In this document: positions 34,110-46,362 of the stretch, in pieces | Layout: every line of letters begins with the position of its first letter | Position numbering within the stretch: position 1 is the first letter of the stretch | Source of the DNA: Liriodendron chinense | Taxonomy: Eukaryota; Streptophyta; Magnoliopsida; Magnoliales; Magnoliaceae | Length of the DNA stretch: 64,000 nucleotides | Direction: 5' to 3' | Assembly (NCBI GenBank): GCA_003013855.2 | Contig: ML058505.1 | Coordinates: 2,852,001 to 2,916,000, forward strand | The notes under the pieces: generated by a model | The model's database searches: none | The model's input: only the letters and a program-made list of their open reading frames with translations | What the model was told of the DNA's origin: nothing | Made by a program: the position numbers and the translations under genes

Positions 34110-34510
34110 CCACACCGTCCATCTGTTTTATGAGTTAATTTTAGCACATCCCAACAAAAATGTGGTGGATTCAAAACTCAAGTGTGTCACAAGAGAGGAA
34201 ACAATGGGGATCACTTACCACCATCGAAGCATTTGTATAGCCACAAAAGTTTCGTATCATGCCAAGTATTTTGTGTTTTCACTTAATCCTAGTGTGAGTG
34301 AACTTATAAACGGCTTGGATGGCCTATAAATATCAAGGTGGGGCTAGGAAGATTTCAATGGTAGGAAACTCATTTTTAGTTTTCCCTCTCTTGTGGCCCA
34401 CTTCAGTTCTAGATCCACCTCATTTTTGTTCATATCCTAAATTAAGATATGAAAAAAAGAATGAACAAGGTGGATTTCTCAAAAACATCACAATGAGCCT
34501 CACCTAGCAT
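34108..34510. mobile_element. Foldback MITE, GGCCCACC family, copy 6
   Basis: TATCCACACCGTCCATCTG at the left pairs with a right half ending AAACATCACAATGAGCCTCA. Family phrases AGTGTGTCACAAGAGAGGAA and GTGGCCCACTTCAGTTCTAG are present. Confidence 0.6.
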
Positions 34511-34618
34511 CCCAACACAAGAGCAACCTTTGGTAGGAAATCCACATCCACAACCAATCCGAACAATAGGGATTGCGCCCTTCCACCGCTCGGACGATAA
34601 TCCACTCGGGCAAGGCTT

Positions 34619-35008
34619 ATGGCCCACCAAGATGTGAGGTATTATCCACACCGTTCATCCCTTTTCTTAGATCATTTTATTGTGTGATCCAAAAAATGAG
34701 GCAGGTCCACAACTTAAGTGGACCACACCAAAGTAAGCAGTGGTACTGTTGAAACCTTTCTAATGGCTAACAAGAATTTATTTTTACCATACAACCTATT
34801 CAAAACCTGGATGAAATGAAAACACAAATATCATCTTGATCCCAAACTTTTATAGCGTCAAAGAAGTTTTTTATGGTGGGCTTTCAATCCCCACTCTGTG
34901 GTCTCTTGAAGCCTTGGTTTGCTTCATTTTTTTGTTCATATCTTAAAATGATATGTAAATGTGGATGGACAACGTGGATGAAACCCTTACATCACGGTAG
35001 GGCCCCAT
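34619..35008. mobile_element. Foldback MITE, GGCCCACC family, copy 7
   Basis: ATGGCCCACCAAGATGTGAG at the left pairs with TTACATCACGGTAGGGCCCC at the right. The inner pair is AAAAAATGAGGCAGGTCCAC with a TTGCTTCATTTTTTTG segment. Confidence 0.65.
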
Positions 35009-35119
35009 AGAGTCATGCTCGGATAGATTATTGTCGAGGCGGGGTAGGATGCAAGAATTGGTGGTGTGAAATCTTGCCTAGGATTGGTGCACCAACCTTG
35101 ATAAAACCAGATAATCTTG

Positions 35120-35520
35120 CCGAGGGCTCTATGGGGCCACCATAATACATGTGTTTTATCAAGTTGTTCATCCATTTTGAAAGATTATTTTAGGGCATGA
35201 GCCCAAAGAGGAGGCAAATTGAAAGCTAATAGCTTGAACCACACCATGGAAGTAGTGGGATTAATTAAATGCCCACAACCCAAAACCTCTTAAGGACCAT
35301 AGAAGTTTTGGATCAAGCTGATATTCATGTTTTCCCTTCATCCAGGTCTATGTGACCTTATGAACAAGTTGGATGGAAAATAAACATCATGGTGAGCCTT
35401 AGGAAGGTTTCAACGGTGGGCGCTATTGTCTCACCATTTCTTATGGCATGGTCCACCAGATATTAGGATCTACTTCATTTTTGGGTTAATGCTTTGGAAT
35501 GAGATGGATGTTGACCTCAT
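35120..35520. mobile_element. Foldback MITE, GGCCCACC family, copy 8
   Basis: GGGGCCACCATAATACATGT opens the element, with the inner phrases GGGCATGAGCCCAAAGAGGA and ATTTTTGGGTTAATGC. The right end is lost in AT-rich DNA. Confidence 0.6.
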
Positions 35521-35829
35521 TTTAATTTTTATTTAGTACTTTAGTTTATTTGAATTAAATAGATGTTAATTTAATAATTTTATTTTAATTTAATAAAAAA
35601 ATAAACCCTTCATTATGTAAAACATCTCCAAACAAGAGATAAGGGCAAATGTGTCAAATTAATAAATTTCAAACATTTCAGGCATTTATTAACAAATAGG
35701 TTGTTTCAAATTTAATATTTAATTTTCAGACTTCAAAAACAATTATCAAACAGATTTTTAGATTTCAAATTCAAATTTTATATTCAAGCTTCAGATTTTA
35801 GATTTAAGCTTCAGACTTTAGATTTGACA

Positions 35830-36066
35830 ATCGGGCCCTAAGTTTAGTTTATGATTAGTAATAAGTAACTTTTTTACTTAAAAGTATATAATCACTTTGG
35901 CTAAAAAAATTTAGCTTTTTTAACTTTTTGGAGAGATGAAAGAGAGGAAAAGCGGATGAGTATATCGTTTACCAAACATACTTATTTTCTTAGTAAGTAG
36001 AAACTAAGATAAGCTACTTATGACATAAGTAACTTATCTTAAGCAACTTACTATCCAAACAGCCCA
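35830..36066. mobile_element. Tourist-like MITE with AAGTTACTTA ends
   Basis: GGGCCCTAAGTTTAG at the left and ACTTACTATCCAAACAGCCC at the right form an imperfect inverted pair. The interior words AACATACTTATTTTCTTAG and AGATAAGCTACTTATG are shared with the palindrome at 38672-40334. Confidence 0.6.
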
Positions 36067-36159
36067 AGTATGTTTTTTAAAACACGCCACCCAAAAAGCA
36101 CATTGGGTTATCAAAACACCCAATCCGGTTGTGCTGTGGCAATGGGGCCTACATCCGAT

Positions 36160-36612
36160 TTTTTCCGGTTGATTGTAGGGTATTGGCCCAAAAATGGGCC
36201 AGATCCAAATATCTCAAGTGGACTACACCGCAGGAAACAGTCCCACCATTAAAAGCTTCCTAGGGCCCATTGTAATGTTTATTTGCCATCCCACCTGTTA
36301 TAGACAGGATGAAGGGAAAACACAAATATCAGCTTGATTCAAAACTTTTGTAGGCCCCTAAGAATTTTTTAATGGCATGTGTTCGGTCATCGTGTTTTCT
36401 ATGGTGTGGTCCACCTGAAATGTGGATATTTTTGGGCTCATGCCCTAAAACGAGGTGGCAAAACATATGGATGGCATGGATATACAACACACATATGCAT
36501 CAAAGTAATGGTGTGGTCCACCTGAGATCTGGATATTTTTTGGCTCATGTCGTAAAATGAGCTGGCAGATGGATGGCATGGATATGCAACGCACACATGC
36601 ATCAGACTGGGT
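36160..36612. mobile_element. Foldback MITE, GGCCCACC family, copy 9, with ~105-bp internal duplication
   Basis: The standard family layout is followed by a repeated right arm: GGTGTGGTCCACCTGA starts at about 36403 and again at about 36511, each running to a CATGGATAT-CAACRCACAYATGCATCA end. Confidence 0.68.
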
Positions 36613-36695
36613 CCACCTCACCGCTTGCTGAACATGGTGTTACCTAGAGCTTGCTGGAGGTAGATGGTTGAGTGAATCCAACTGCACATGCCTGG

Positions 36696-37255
36696 GCCCA
36701 CCATGATGTTTCTTAGAAATCTACCCAGTTCATCCATTTTACCATATCATATTAGGAGGTAGGCCCAAAAATGAGGTAGATCTAAAGCTTAAGTGGGCCA
36801 CATTGAAGGAAACAATGGAGATCAAACGATTATCATTGAAATTAATCTGAGGCCCATTGTGATGATTATATGCCATCCAAACCGGTCATAAGGTCATTCC
36901 TACCCGATAAGATCATATGAAGAAATAGGTAGACATGTGGATACTCCAAAAAAAAAAAAAAAAATTTGTGGGCCTCGTGACTCTTTCAACAATGGAGATT
37001 CAATACCATTATTTCAAGCAGTGTGGCCCACTTGAGTGTTGGATGTGCCTCATATTTGATCTCACAGCCTAAAATGATCCAATGACAATGATGGATTTTC
37101 CAAAAAATATTATTGTGGAGCACTTCAATTTTTTAAGGTGGCCTACTTGAGTTTTAGATCTTCATTATATTTGGAGACATCAGTTAAAATGAGCTGGAAA
37201 AACTGGTGAACGTAGTGGATTTCTCATAAACATCATGGTGGGCCACACAGCAATG
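36696..37255. mobile_element. Foldback MITE, GGCCCACC family, copy 10, enlarged
   Basis: GGGCCCACCATGATGTTTCT at the left pairs with AAACATCATGGTGGGCCACA at the right. The middle holds an extra right-arm-like segment, so the element is longer than its relatives. Confidence 0.62.
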
Positions 37256-38671
37256 GGCACAATTTCAATAATCGGTGTTCCATACCGTAGTTGCAAGTTG
37301 TGCGGCCCATTTGAATGTTGGATCTACCACATATTTAGGCCATGCCCTAAAATTATTTGAATAAATTGTTTGATGAGGTTGATTTTTCAAAAACATCATG
37401 CCATGCATTTCCCAACATGGCACGTCAATTCATTACACTCCCGTGCATGCGTTGCACAAAAGTGATCCCAAAATAAGTTAAACTTTTTGTAAGTTGAAAA
37501 GTAAAATTAATCATTAGATAAACTTATCAAAATAAGTTGTTTTTTTGTTATAAGTTACTAATTTAAGTTTAATAACCAAGCTAACTTAAGCTGAAACAGT
37601 AACTTATTAACTTAAAGTTACTTATCGGGTGGTATCCATTGACAAGGAGTTATCTTATTTTAGTTAACAGTATTTATTAGACCACCCACCATACATTGGA
37701 ACGATTAGACAGTCAATCCATTGATCTACAACATTCATTAGGTTCAATGCACACTTCATGGGCTAACATGCAAACATAACATTGATCCAACAAACATGAC
37801 TTATTTGATCGATGGTCTTTAATATGGATGGCGAAGATCATTTACACAAAAATAGGTCCAATGAACAAATTGATCTATTTAATTTTCAGAACCATCGTGG
37901 ATTGCTTATGATACTAAAAAATCACTTTTGTCAGGCAGCTGTAACCATCCCATCCATGGCTTCAAAACAGATGGTTGTAGAAGAAAGGTGGAATCAAAGA
38001 TGGACTGAATCATCCAATCAGTATAATTTTTGTTTGATAGCCCATGAAATGTCTACTGAACTTAATGGACAGTTCAGATGGATCGATTGGACCGTCCAAG
38101 TGAACTGATGCCACTAGGAACACTTTAAGTTATACCATGGTCTACCATGCAAATATCACACACATCTAACAATCTTTACCATATGATCAGTGTCTTTCTT
38201 AACCATCAGCACAACGTGATGTGACCTGGGTCCAGATTCCTTTGACCTTGCTTGTTCTGAGTTATAAAAAAATAACTGGGAGAAGCTCACTGAGTCACGT
38301 GGGATTGGCAACTCACTGAGTTCCTACTCATTTTGACTCGGCTAGGCATCAAAGTAAGGTCGACTGGGCTGACTCATTGGCCATCCATGAGGTGGACCCC
38401 TGTTTGTGCGGCAGGAAATCTAAACCTTAGCAATATGAGATTTTTGGTACGGTAAAAGTTCTAGTTAGCGTGTGGCCCGCTTAATGATTGGCTAGGCTTG
38501 ATCTTTGGGACATCCCAGCGTGATGGTGCTAGATGACATACACTCCGGATTGTGGCCCCACAATGGGGGATTGAAGCAGATGAATAAGCAGGTAAATGCA
38601 CAGGTGAAAAATCTTTTATGGTGCAAACTAGCTTATTTGTAAGGAGGGGACTCAGGCGAGTGTAGACACTA
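37256..38671. other. Non-coding stretch with AAGTTA-type MITE debris
   Basis: A small decayed element with AAAATAAGTTAAAC and AAAGTTACTTATCGGGTGG ends lies at about 37468-37635. The rest has no exon signal. Confidence 0.4.
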
Positions 38672-40334
38672 AGGACCTGTTTGGATTGTAAGTTACTTAA
38701 GATAAGCTACTTATCAGATAAGTTACTTGTCTTGGTTTTTACTTAAGCAGATAAGTATGTTCAGTACACAACATACTTATCAGCCAATAAGTAAATAAGT
38801 ATGTTTGGTAATAACACATTGATAAGTAACCTTTCAAAAGAAAATTTCAAATCTACATATAATAAGCAACATATTGACATGAAAAGAAAAAGCTAAGCCT
38901 TAAGGCAGTTTTCCTAACAGGATGAGCTTTTCTAATCCCTAACGTGCATGCAATGAAGCTCATGTACATGCCATGCATGTGCTAGCATAGCACCATTTGT
39001 CCGAGATGCATTCCATCCATCAGAACAGGACCACTATATGGATGCCCTGGCACAAGAATCAAGTTGATCCATTGGTCAAGTGGGGCCACAGTTTGCAAAA
39101 CAAATGTATGGCTCTGGAAGACTTGGCTGAACTTTTCTAACCCATTCACTTGTTTCCAACAGTCAGTCCGCATGATGAGTGGACTAGAATCATTTTTGGG
39201 AAAGATGTAGAAGATCAGATCAACTTGATTGGTGGATTGGATCTTGCACCAATTAATGTAGGCCATCTTTGATGTGGGCCACCCACTGTGTGAGCCCCAC
39301 CTTTGATGGGACAGTCCATCATGTGGGGCCTCCTATGATATGGACGGCATGAGAAAGCAGTATTTGAGTGAACCATGAGAGAGAACTTTAATATGTAGCG
39401 TGACTTGAGAGAGATGAGTAGAAAAGCCAAATTGGAGTGTGGTTAACTAACATTGGAGGGTGACTAACAGTGTGGGAGCAAGAGCGTGACATGAGAGAGA
39501 TAAGTAGAAAAGTCAAAAGTAAAAAAGCTAAAAAAAATACTTATTAAGATAAATAAGTTTTAACCACCCTCCAATTTGGCTTTTCTACTTATCTCTCTCA
39601 GGTCACGCTACATATCAAAGTTCTCTCCCATGGTTCACTCAATTACTGCTCTCCCATACTGTCCATATCAAAGGAGGCCCCACATGATGGACTGTCCCAT
39701 CAAAGGTGGGGCTTACACAGTAGATGACCCACATCAAAGATGAGCCCTACATTAATTGGTGCAAGATACAATACACCAATCACGTTGATCTGATCTTCTA
39801 CATCTTTCCCAAAAATGGTTCTAGTCCACTCACCATGTAGACCAACTATTGGAAACAAGTGAATGGGTTAGAAAACTTCAGCCAAGTCTTCCAGAGCCTT
39901 ACATTTGTTTTGCAGATTGTGGCCCACTTGACCAGTGGATCAACTTGATTCTTGTGCCAGGGCATCCATATAGTGGTCCCGTTTTGATGGATGGACTGTA
40001 TCTTGGACCAATCGTGCTATGCTAGCACATGCATGGCATGTACATGAGTTTTATTTCACGCACGTGGGATTAGAAAAGCTCATTCTGTTAGGAAAACTGC
40101 CTCAACGCTTAGCTTTTTCTTTTCATGTCAACATGTTGCTTATTATATGTAGATTTGAAATTTTCTTTCGCAAGGTTACTTATCAATGTGTTATTACCAA
40201 ACATACTTATTTACTTATTGGCTGATAAGTATGTTGTTTACCAAACATACGTATCTGCTTAATAAGTAAAAACCAAGATAAGTAACTTATCTGATAAGTA
40301 GCTTATCTTAAGTAACTTACAATCCAAAAGTGCT
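38672..40334. repeat. 1.66-kb near-palindrome (giant foldback element)
   Basis: Arms of about 765 bp (38672-39437 and 39569-40334) are reverse complements with modest divergence, around a ~130-bp loop. Matching landmarks lie at equal distance from the centre near 39503: GTTACTTAAGATAAGC with GCTTATCTTAAGTAAC, CATGCCATGCATGTGCTAGC with GCTAGCACATGCATGGCATG, and AAGCCAAATTGGAG with CTCCAATTTGGCTT. The ends (CCTGTTTGGATTG and CAATCCAAAAG) are Tourist-like. Arms carry a few units of the 34-bp minisatellite. No protein is encoded; the transcript would fold into a long hairpin. Confidence 0.9.
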
Positions 40335-40336
40335 TA

Positions 40337-40554
40337 GGGGGCATTTGGATCATAAGTTACTTATGATAAGCTCCTTATGGCTCAAGTAGCTTATCTTGGG
40401 TTCTACTTATTAAGCTGAAGTGATTAAGTAATTTTAAATATAAAAAAAGCTACTTATAATTGATAATAAACCAAACTTACTCATCTCAAATAAGTTATTT
40501 ATCCACTGCTTATAGTTGAAAAAGTAACTTATGTTGTGGTATCTAAATGGGCCG
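40337..40554. mobile_element. Tourist-like MITE, TTA target duplication
   Basis: Starts GGGGGCATTTGGATCATAAG and ends ATCTAAATGGGCCG, flanked by TTA (40334-40336 and 40555-40557). It lies directly against the right end of the palindrome, whose outer ends it resembles (TAAGTTACTTATGATAAGC). Confidence 0.78.
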
Positions 40555-40707
40555 TTATAAATTACTTGAGCATTGCTTACACAGCATACAAGCAATAGAA
40601 ATTAAACCATCTAAATTATGGTTATCATTTCCTATATATTATACACCATATTATGCTCATTTAATTATTTAAACATGAGATTGGTGGGCATTTTAGTGCG
40701 TGATTAA

Positions 40708-40929
40708 GGGGGCGTTTCAATCTTAAGTTACTTAAGATAAGCTACTTATGCCTCAAGTAGCTTATCTTGATTTCTATTTATTAAACTAAGGTGATTAAGT
40801 AACTTTAAATATAAAAAAACAAATTTACTTATAAGCAATCATAAACCAAACTTTCTTATCTCAACTAAGTTACTTATCTACTACTGTTAGTAGAAAAGGT
40901 AACTTATTTGGTGGTATCCAAACAGACCC
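40708..40929. mobile_element. Tourist-like MITE, TAA target duplication
   Basis: Starts GGGGGCGTTTCAATCTTAAG and ends GTATCCAAACAGACCC, flanked by TAA (40705-40707 and 40930-40932). It is close kin of the copy at 40337. Confidence 0.8.
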
Positions 40930-41047
40930 TAAAAATGAAAATCACAATGGTCCTATTTCAACAAACAAGTGTATGGATCTGTTGATAGGATTGCTTAACA
41001 AGTATGATTTCGTTAGACGCAGTTTGGCTAGTGACCCCAAGTCAAAG

Positions 41048-41455
41048 CTCTGTGGCCCCATCATTATGTGTATGTTTATACATGTTGGCCATCCATTTTG
41101 CCAATTCATTTTACCGCATTAGCCCAAGAATGAGGTAGATCAATTGTGGGGATTGAACACTTACCATTGAAAACTTTTGGTGGGGAGCAAAAGCTTTGGC
41201 TTAAGCTGATATTGGTGTTTTCCCTTCTTTCCAATCTGTGTGACCTTATCAACAGTTTGGATGGTAAAGAAGCGTTACAGTGAACGCTGGAAAGTTTTTA
41301 ATACTAGATGTTCAATCAATATTGTTTTCTTATGGTGTGGTCCACGTGTGATTTGGATCTACCTCATTTTTTGGCTCATACCCTAAAATAAGATGGCAAA
41401 ATGGATGGACGATGTGGTTAAAACACATACATCATGGTGGGGCTCATAAAGCTTA
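41048..41455. mobile_element. Foldback MITE, GGCCCACC family, copy 11
   Basis: TGTGGCCCCATCATTATGTG at the left pairs with CACATACATCATGGTGGGGC at the right. Flanking AGTGACCCCAA words occur beside this and the next copy. Confidence 0.7.
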
Positions 41456-41489
41456 GTTGGGGCCATTATGGTTTGGCTAGTGACCCCAA

Positions 41490-41985
41490 CACCGGCCAGC
41501 TAGCTGGTGTCAAAGATATGTGGGTCCCACCATGATGTATGTGTTTTATCCACATTTTTCTAGCTGATTTTAGGGCATGAGAGAAAAAAAATGAGGCATA
41601 TCCAACTCTTAGGTAGACTGCACCATAGGAAATAGTGGAGATTGAACACTTATTGTTGAAGAATTTTTGGGGGAACAGAAGTTTTGGATCAAGCTAATAT
41701 TTGTTTCTTCCCTTCATCGAGGCCTGTGCGACCTTATCAACAGGTTGAATGACAAATAAACATTATAGTGGGCCTTGTGATGTTTTTAATGGTGGACGTT
41801 CAATCAATGCTATTTTTTTTGTGGGGTGGTCCACTTATGACTTGCATCTACCTCATTTTTTGGTCACGCCATAAAATAAGATGGAAAATGGATGGATGGT
41901 GTGGATAAAACACATACATCATGGCGGGGCCTACAGAGCTTCGACACCAACTAGCTAGCTGGTGTTGGGGTTACTAGCAAAACCT
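41490..41985. mobile_element. Foldback MITE, GGCCCACC family, copy 12, with longest terminal repeats
   Basis: The inverted ends extend beyond the usual family edge: AACACCGGCCAGCTAGCTGG at the left pairs with CTAGCTAGCTGGTGTTGGGG at the right. Inside, TGGGTCCCACCATGATGTAT pairs with ACATACATCATGGCGGGGCC. This copy best shows the family termini. Confidence 0.72.
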
Positions 41986-43394
41986 TGTCGGATCCTAAAA
42001 CGGCAACTTAGACATTATAGGCTCCACAACTTAGCCAGTTTAATATGAGTTAGTATATGTGTTTGCACAATTCAATCAAACAGAAGGTTGCATGGACCAG
42101 CGAGGGCTTGTATTCAATTTACGTGTGTGATTAGGAAAATGCAAGCATGCCAAAGTCATACTGATTAATTCAATGTTTGATTGAACGCTGACCCAATTCT
42201 AAGACTTACTAGCCCTCTCAACCACTAATTGTAACGACGATCATGCGATTTACAAAAGGGTTAGGGATTAGTCCTTCCTAATGTATTCTTTTTGCCTTAG
42301 TCCTTCTTGATGGATTCTTTTTGCCTTGTATCTAAAGGTCTTATTCTTTCATCAATAATTGCATCCAATGTATTTCTCAATGGAATGAAGATTGACAAAT
42401 TAAAGTAGAAGGGGCTAAAATAATGCCAATTTTTATTGATTTATAAATTATGCTCAGTACAATCGACAAAAGTAATAAATAAACTAGAAAATAATAAAAT
42501 AAAAGATAAAAACCTAAATAGCCGGTGTGGATAGACGATTTAGGCAAATGGTCAGAGAATGTGACCAGGGTTTTGATCTTTCAAGTAGGGACTCAATTGA
42601 TTGGGATCCATCAACTGAAAGTTGTGGATATTTATGCTACTCTTACAATACTACAGCCGTTGGATGATAGTGATCTAAACTAATCTAAGCTTCAAACCTT
42701 CTGTAGCATGACTGGACAGAAGCAGAGGGGACTAGAACTAAGTTAAGCTAATATAAGAGATAAAGACTGGGAAGATAAGTTGTGTTTTGCGTGGGCCCTG
42801 ATCTCTTCACTATGTAATTCTTTTATAGCTTCTGGAGGTGGCAAAACCCTCGTTGGGTTTCCTTTCCAATTTAGGATTCTTCAAAGCCACGACTCAATTG
42901 TTTTCTGATCATCACAGCCTGCCCAATAGATCTCTATATATCAAAAACCATTTTCACATTTCTTATCAATGTAGTTGCAGAGATCTGTGGATCTTTAGGG
43001 CTCTGTCTCATCAAGTCTAGTTCGATCACAAACTGTTTTTAGATCTCCCTTATCGTGACCATGAAGATCTGTAGATCTTATGGGACCAATTCCATTAGAC
43101 TCAGATTGGGACCCAATCCATTGGTTCTCATTCGTTCAAATGTCAGTCAGATTCTCGAATCTTTGCAATCCCAGGATGATCAGTGAGAGACATTATGTTT
43201 TCTTTTTTCTTTTATTCTATTCTATGCAAAATTATCCATAAGAAAAAGATAGATTTTGTATTGTGTCTCTTGTAATGGCTGATTTAAGGGAATACAAAAT
43301 TTCTTTTCAGCACGTAGTGATCTTTATTCTTCCTCTGTCTTTATTCTTCGTTTTTATCGTCCTACTCAGCAGCCGACTCTTCTTCTCTCTACAT
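41986..43394. other. Non-coding stretch, possibly the 3' end of the Tat-like element
   Basis: No exon is supported. AT-rich DNA with CATCAATAATTGCATCC near 42350 and the position next to Tat-like pol tail suggest LTR remains, but no LTR pair was found. Confidence 0.35.
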
Positions 43395-43549
43395 TGACTC
43401 CCACAGAGTTGAGTAGCATTTCTTAAGATATCGGCCATTAATAGGATTCTTGCTTTCCTAGCCATTCATATCCTGTAGCAAATATGCTCCTCCATGCAAT
43501 ATTCATTTAACTATCAGTAGCCCTTCCCAGGTTGGCAACCCTTACCATA
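43395..43549 (-). pseudogene. Tail of Tat-like Gypsy pol (left part)
   Basis: Minus-strand pieces read LPTWEGLLIVK, LHGGAYLLQDMNG and NPINGRYLKKCYS, the usual end of Tat-type integrase (PNWEGPY, GGAY, NGRYLKKYY). It continues the integrase at 46363 once the solo LTR between them is removed. Confidence 0.8.
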
Positions 43550-43554
43550 CTAAT

Positions 43555-44703
43555 TGTAACGCCCCAGATTTTCGAGATTTATTTGAAAATTTATTTTTAA
43601 TTTATTTTTTATTAATTATTGTACATTTACCGTTGATTTGCGAATAGCAGGACATCCGTAGGAGATCCGATAGGGGACCCTTTACAAAAGTTGCTTAGAA
43701 TGATCCCATAAACATTGTAGAAAGATCAGATTTAAAAAATCACGCACTTTTCAGATAATAACGAAAATGCCATTAGTTAAACTTAAGTTAAGATGCCATT
43801 TTTAAGTATTATAGTTTCTGACGATCACTTTCACGCAAAACCCTGGATTTAAGATTTTGGGCACATATTAACCATACACGTTAAATTTCAGTCCTTAAAT
43901 CATAGTAGAAGTGGTCCAATTGTCAAATTAGCCCCTTAACCCTTGATTTTCATATCCATCGAATGAGGAAAGTAGATGGTTAGTCGTAGTCGAATATTTC
44001 TCTCCATATGAGTGACTTGGATCGTCTTTATCATGGACCAATAGTGTGATTTGAGTGCCCCACCTTGATAAACATCTTTCTTATGCGCGAAGTTATCCCG
44101 TTTTAGAAATTAATGAGTTACCAACTCTTTTTAAATCTGAACATTTCAATTTACCTACTTCTCACCATCAATCGCTTCTCAAATTTGAACCACTTATTAT
44201 ACTCATATGACTACGAGTTTACACAAAATTTGGACTCCGATCTATAATCCTACACCGTTGAACCACAAAGCCAGCCCCTTCATTTTCTGCCAAAAGTTAA
44301 AATTTCAGATCTAGGCATTTCTCACCATCAATCAACCACTAAACTTTGTACAATTATTTGCCTATCATGACCATATATTTTTTCAAAATTTGGACCCTGA
44401 TCATCAAGCGTATACCGTTAATTGAGATCAAGCCTATTTTAGCACCCGTTAGGCCATTTTCAAAGATCGGCCAATCTAGAATGTGCATCATCAAGAAATT
44501 TACGTATTCTGACTCTACTATTCGAGCTTGATAAGATGAACGGATTGGAATTGATCAAAGATCATCCGAATATTGAGATTTGAGAAACCCACCTCAAGAG
44601 GTTGTTACACAAGACCTCGCATGCACATCCCTCTCCATATTTCTACTACGCACCTCCAAATCTTTCTCCTTACCCTAGCCTCCATGCCCTAAAGAAAGAG
44701 AGA

Positions 44704-44745
<42 letters not shown>

Positions 44746-46357
44746 AAGAGAGTTCTTTCTCATATTTTTCCAGCGACTAGGATCTTCTACAACCCTCTTC
44801 TAAGTCCATCCTAAGGTGAGGATTTTTCTTCAAGCCCTTCATTAATAATATCACGATTATCAGAAGTTTCTTTTGTGACATATGAAGTTATTTTGTTTTG
44901 AATTGCTTATCCATATAACATGAAGTTTGATGTGAGATTTGTAATGAATATTATTGTATGGTGATGTGATTCCTTGTTTAGATTTTTTACTAAGAAGCAT
45001 GTGTATTTGTGTTATTTTTTTGAAATCTATGCCCTTATTTTCTTAGTCCATATATTACAAATAAGATTGATTTTCATATTGTGATATGAAATATGTGTAT
45101 AAGATCATCATATAGACATCCCATTATTGTATACTCTTTGTCCCTAAGTTGGTAAAATTATTCGATGTAGAGAGATGGAACCCGTGAGAGGTGTCCATGA
45201 TGGAGGAATATATCTTGACTTAACTGAAAGAATGAAGTGATTGTTTGTTAATGGATCCTTACATGTACATGATGCTTGATTGAATCCATTTACATTACAT
45301 GAGTGTTTTAATAAATTTGGTCATGATGTACAACATTGGCTTTTTGGGACATGATGAAATCATAAAACGGGACAATGAGTAAACGTTAATGGTATACAAA
45401 TTCTCATGAGCCGGGGTTGGTGCTATGGACACTAATTCCGTGCTTTAGGCCTATGCGGGGTTGCTTGCGACTCCCCATAGTGACCACTGAGTTTTATTTA
45501 AATCGGTTGTATGCGAAAATACTTAAATAAAGGTGAAACTAAAGTCATGCATTCACTTGGCTCCATGTGGGTGTACGGAATTGAGAATAGGCTATAGTGT
45601 CCTACTTCTCCCGTACACTGTCACATGTAGATTTGGGCTATGAGCGTCCCGTTTCTCACATGGTCGGGCAAAACTATGGGCTTGTGCGTCCCAGGAACCT
45701 CTGGCGACTAGTGGCTAACGTGAAGTCGTAACAGGGAGTCTCCCACTTCATGTATTGTGATTCTAGCCAGGGTGCCTTAGTCAGAGCATGCATTCCATGC
45801 ATTGCATTAACAAAGATTTTTAATTGATTGTTTTGATTTGATTAAATGATAATATACTGCTTGCGTTTACTCTGTACCGTTGTTATTATTCTTGATAGTC
45901 TTGAAGGAAATATTCCCCACTATGATAGCGTTTAACGCTATCCCAATCGCAATTTAGATGATGCAGGTGAAGATCCAGGTATCGAACTCGACTTTCAAGG
46001 AGAAGAATTCGATGGTTCATACAATCACATGGCGGATGACGATGTTAGAGAAACTTAGTTGATGTTATCATTTATTAAATATTTCTTTTGAGTAGTTGAT
46101 ACATTTATGGAATTGTAATAAGTCTTCAAAAGAAGATATGATTTTGTATTTTAATTAATCAGTATGGATATTGGTTGGTTCTCTTATTTAAACATTGATA
46201 ATGAGGTAGTAAGTTTGATAGAATAAGATGAACATTTGTTTCCGCCATTGTGCTTGAATACTATATTTCATTATTTAACAAATCAATTAGTCCATGATTT
46301 ACTTGGAAATTCGGCCATCATGTTATACACGAGAGTCGAAAATCTCGGGTCGTTACA
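43555..46357. mobile_element. 2.8-kb Gypsy-type solo LTR inside Tat-like pol
   Basis: Starts TGTAACGCCCCAGATTTTCG and ends CTCGGGTCGTTACA, flanked by perfect CTAAT repeats (43550-43554 and 46358-46362). No internal domain is present. It contains an (AG)n run at 44707-44740. Terminus wording matches the solo LTR at 50515. Confidence 0.92.
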
Positions 46358-46362
46358 CTAAT

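Noticed and set aside
33739..34329. Reading frames of 100-127 codons around 34018-34107
   Set aside because: Produced by the (AT)n microsatellite and foldback MITE symmetry.
38982..39266. 94-codon minus-strand frame in the palindrome
   Set aside because: A version of it is seen in the other arm only in broken form; no protein pattern.
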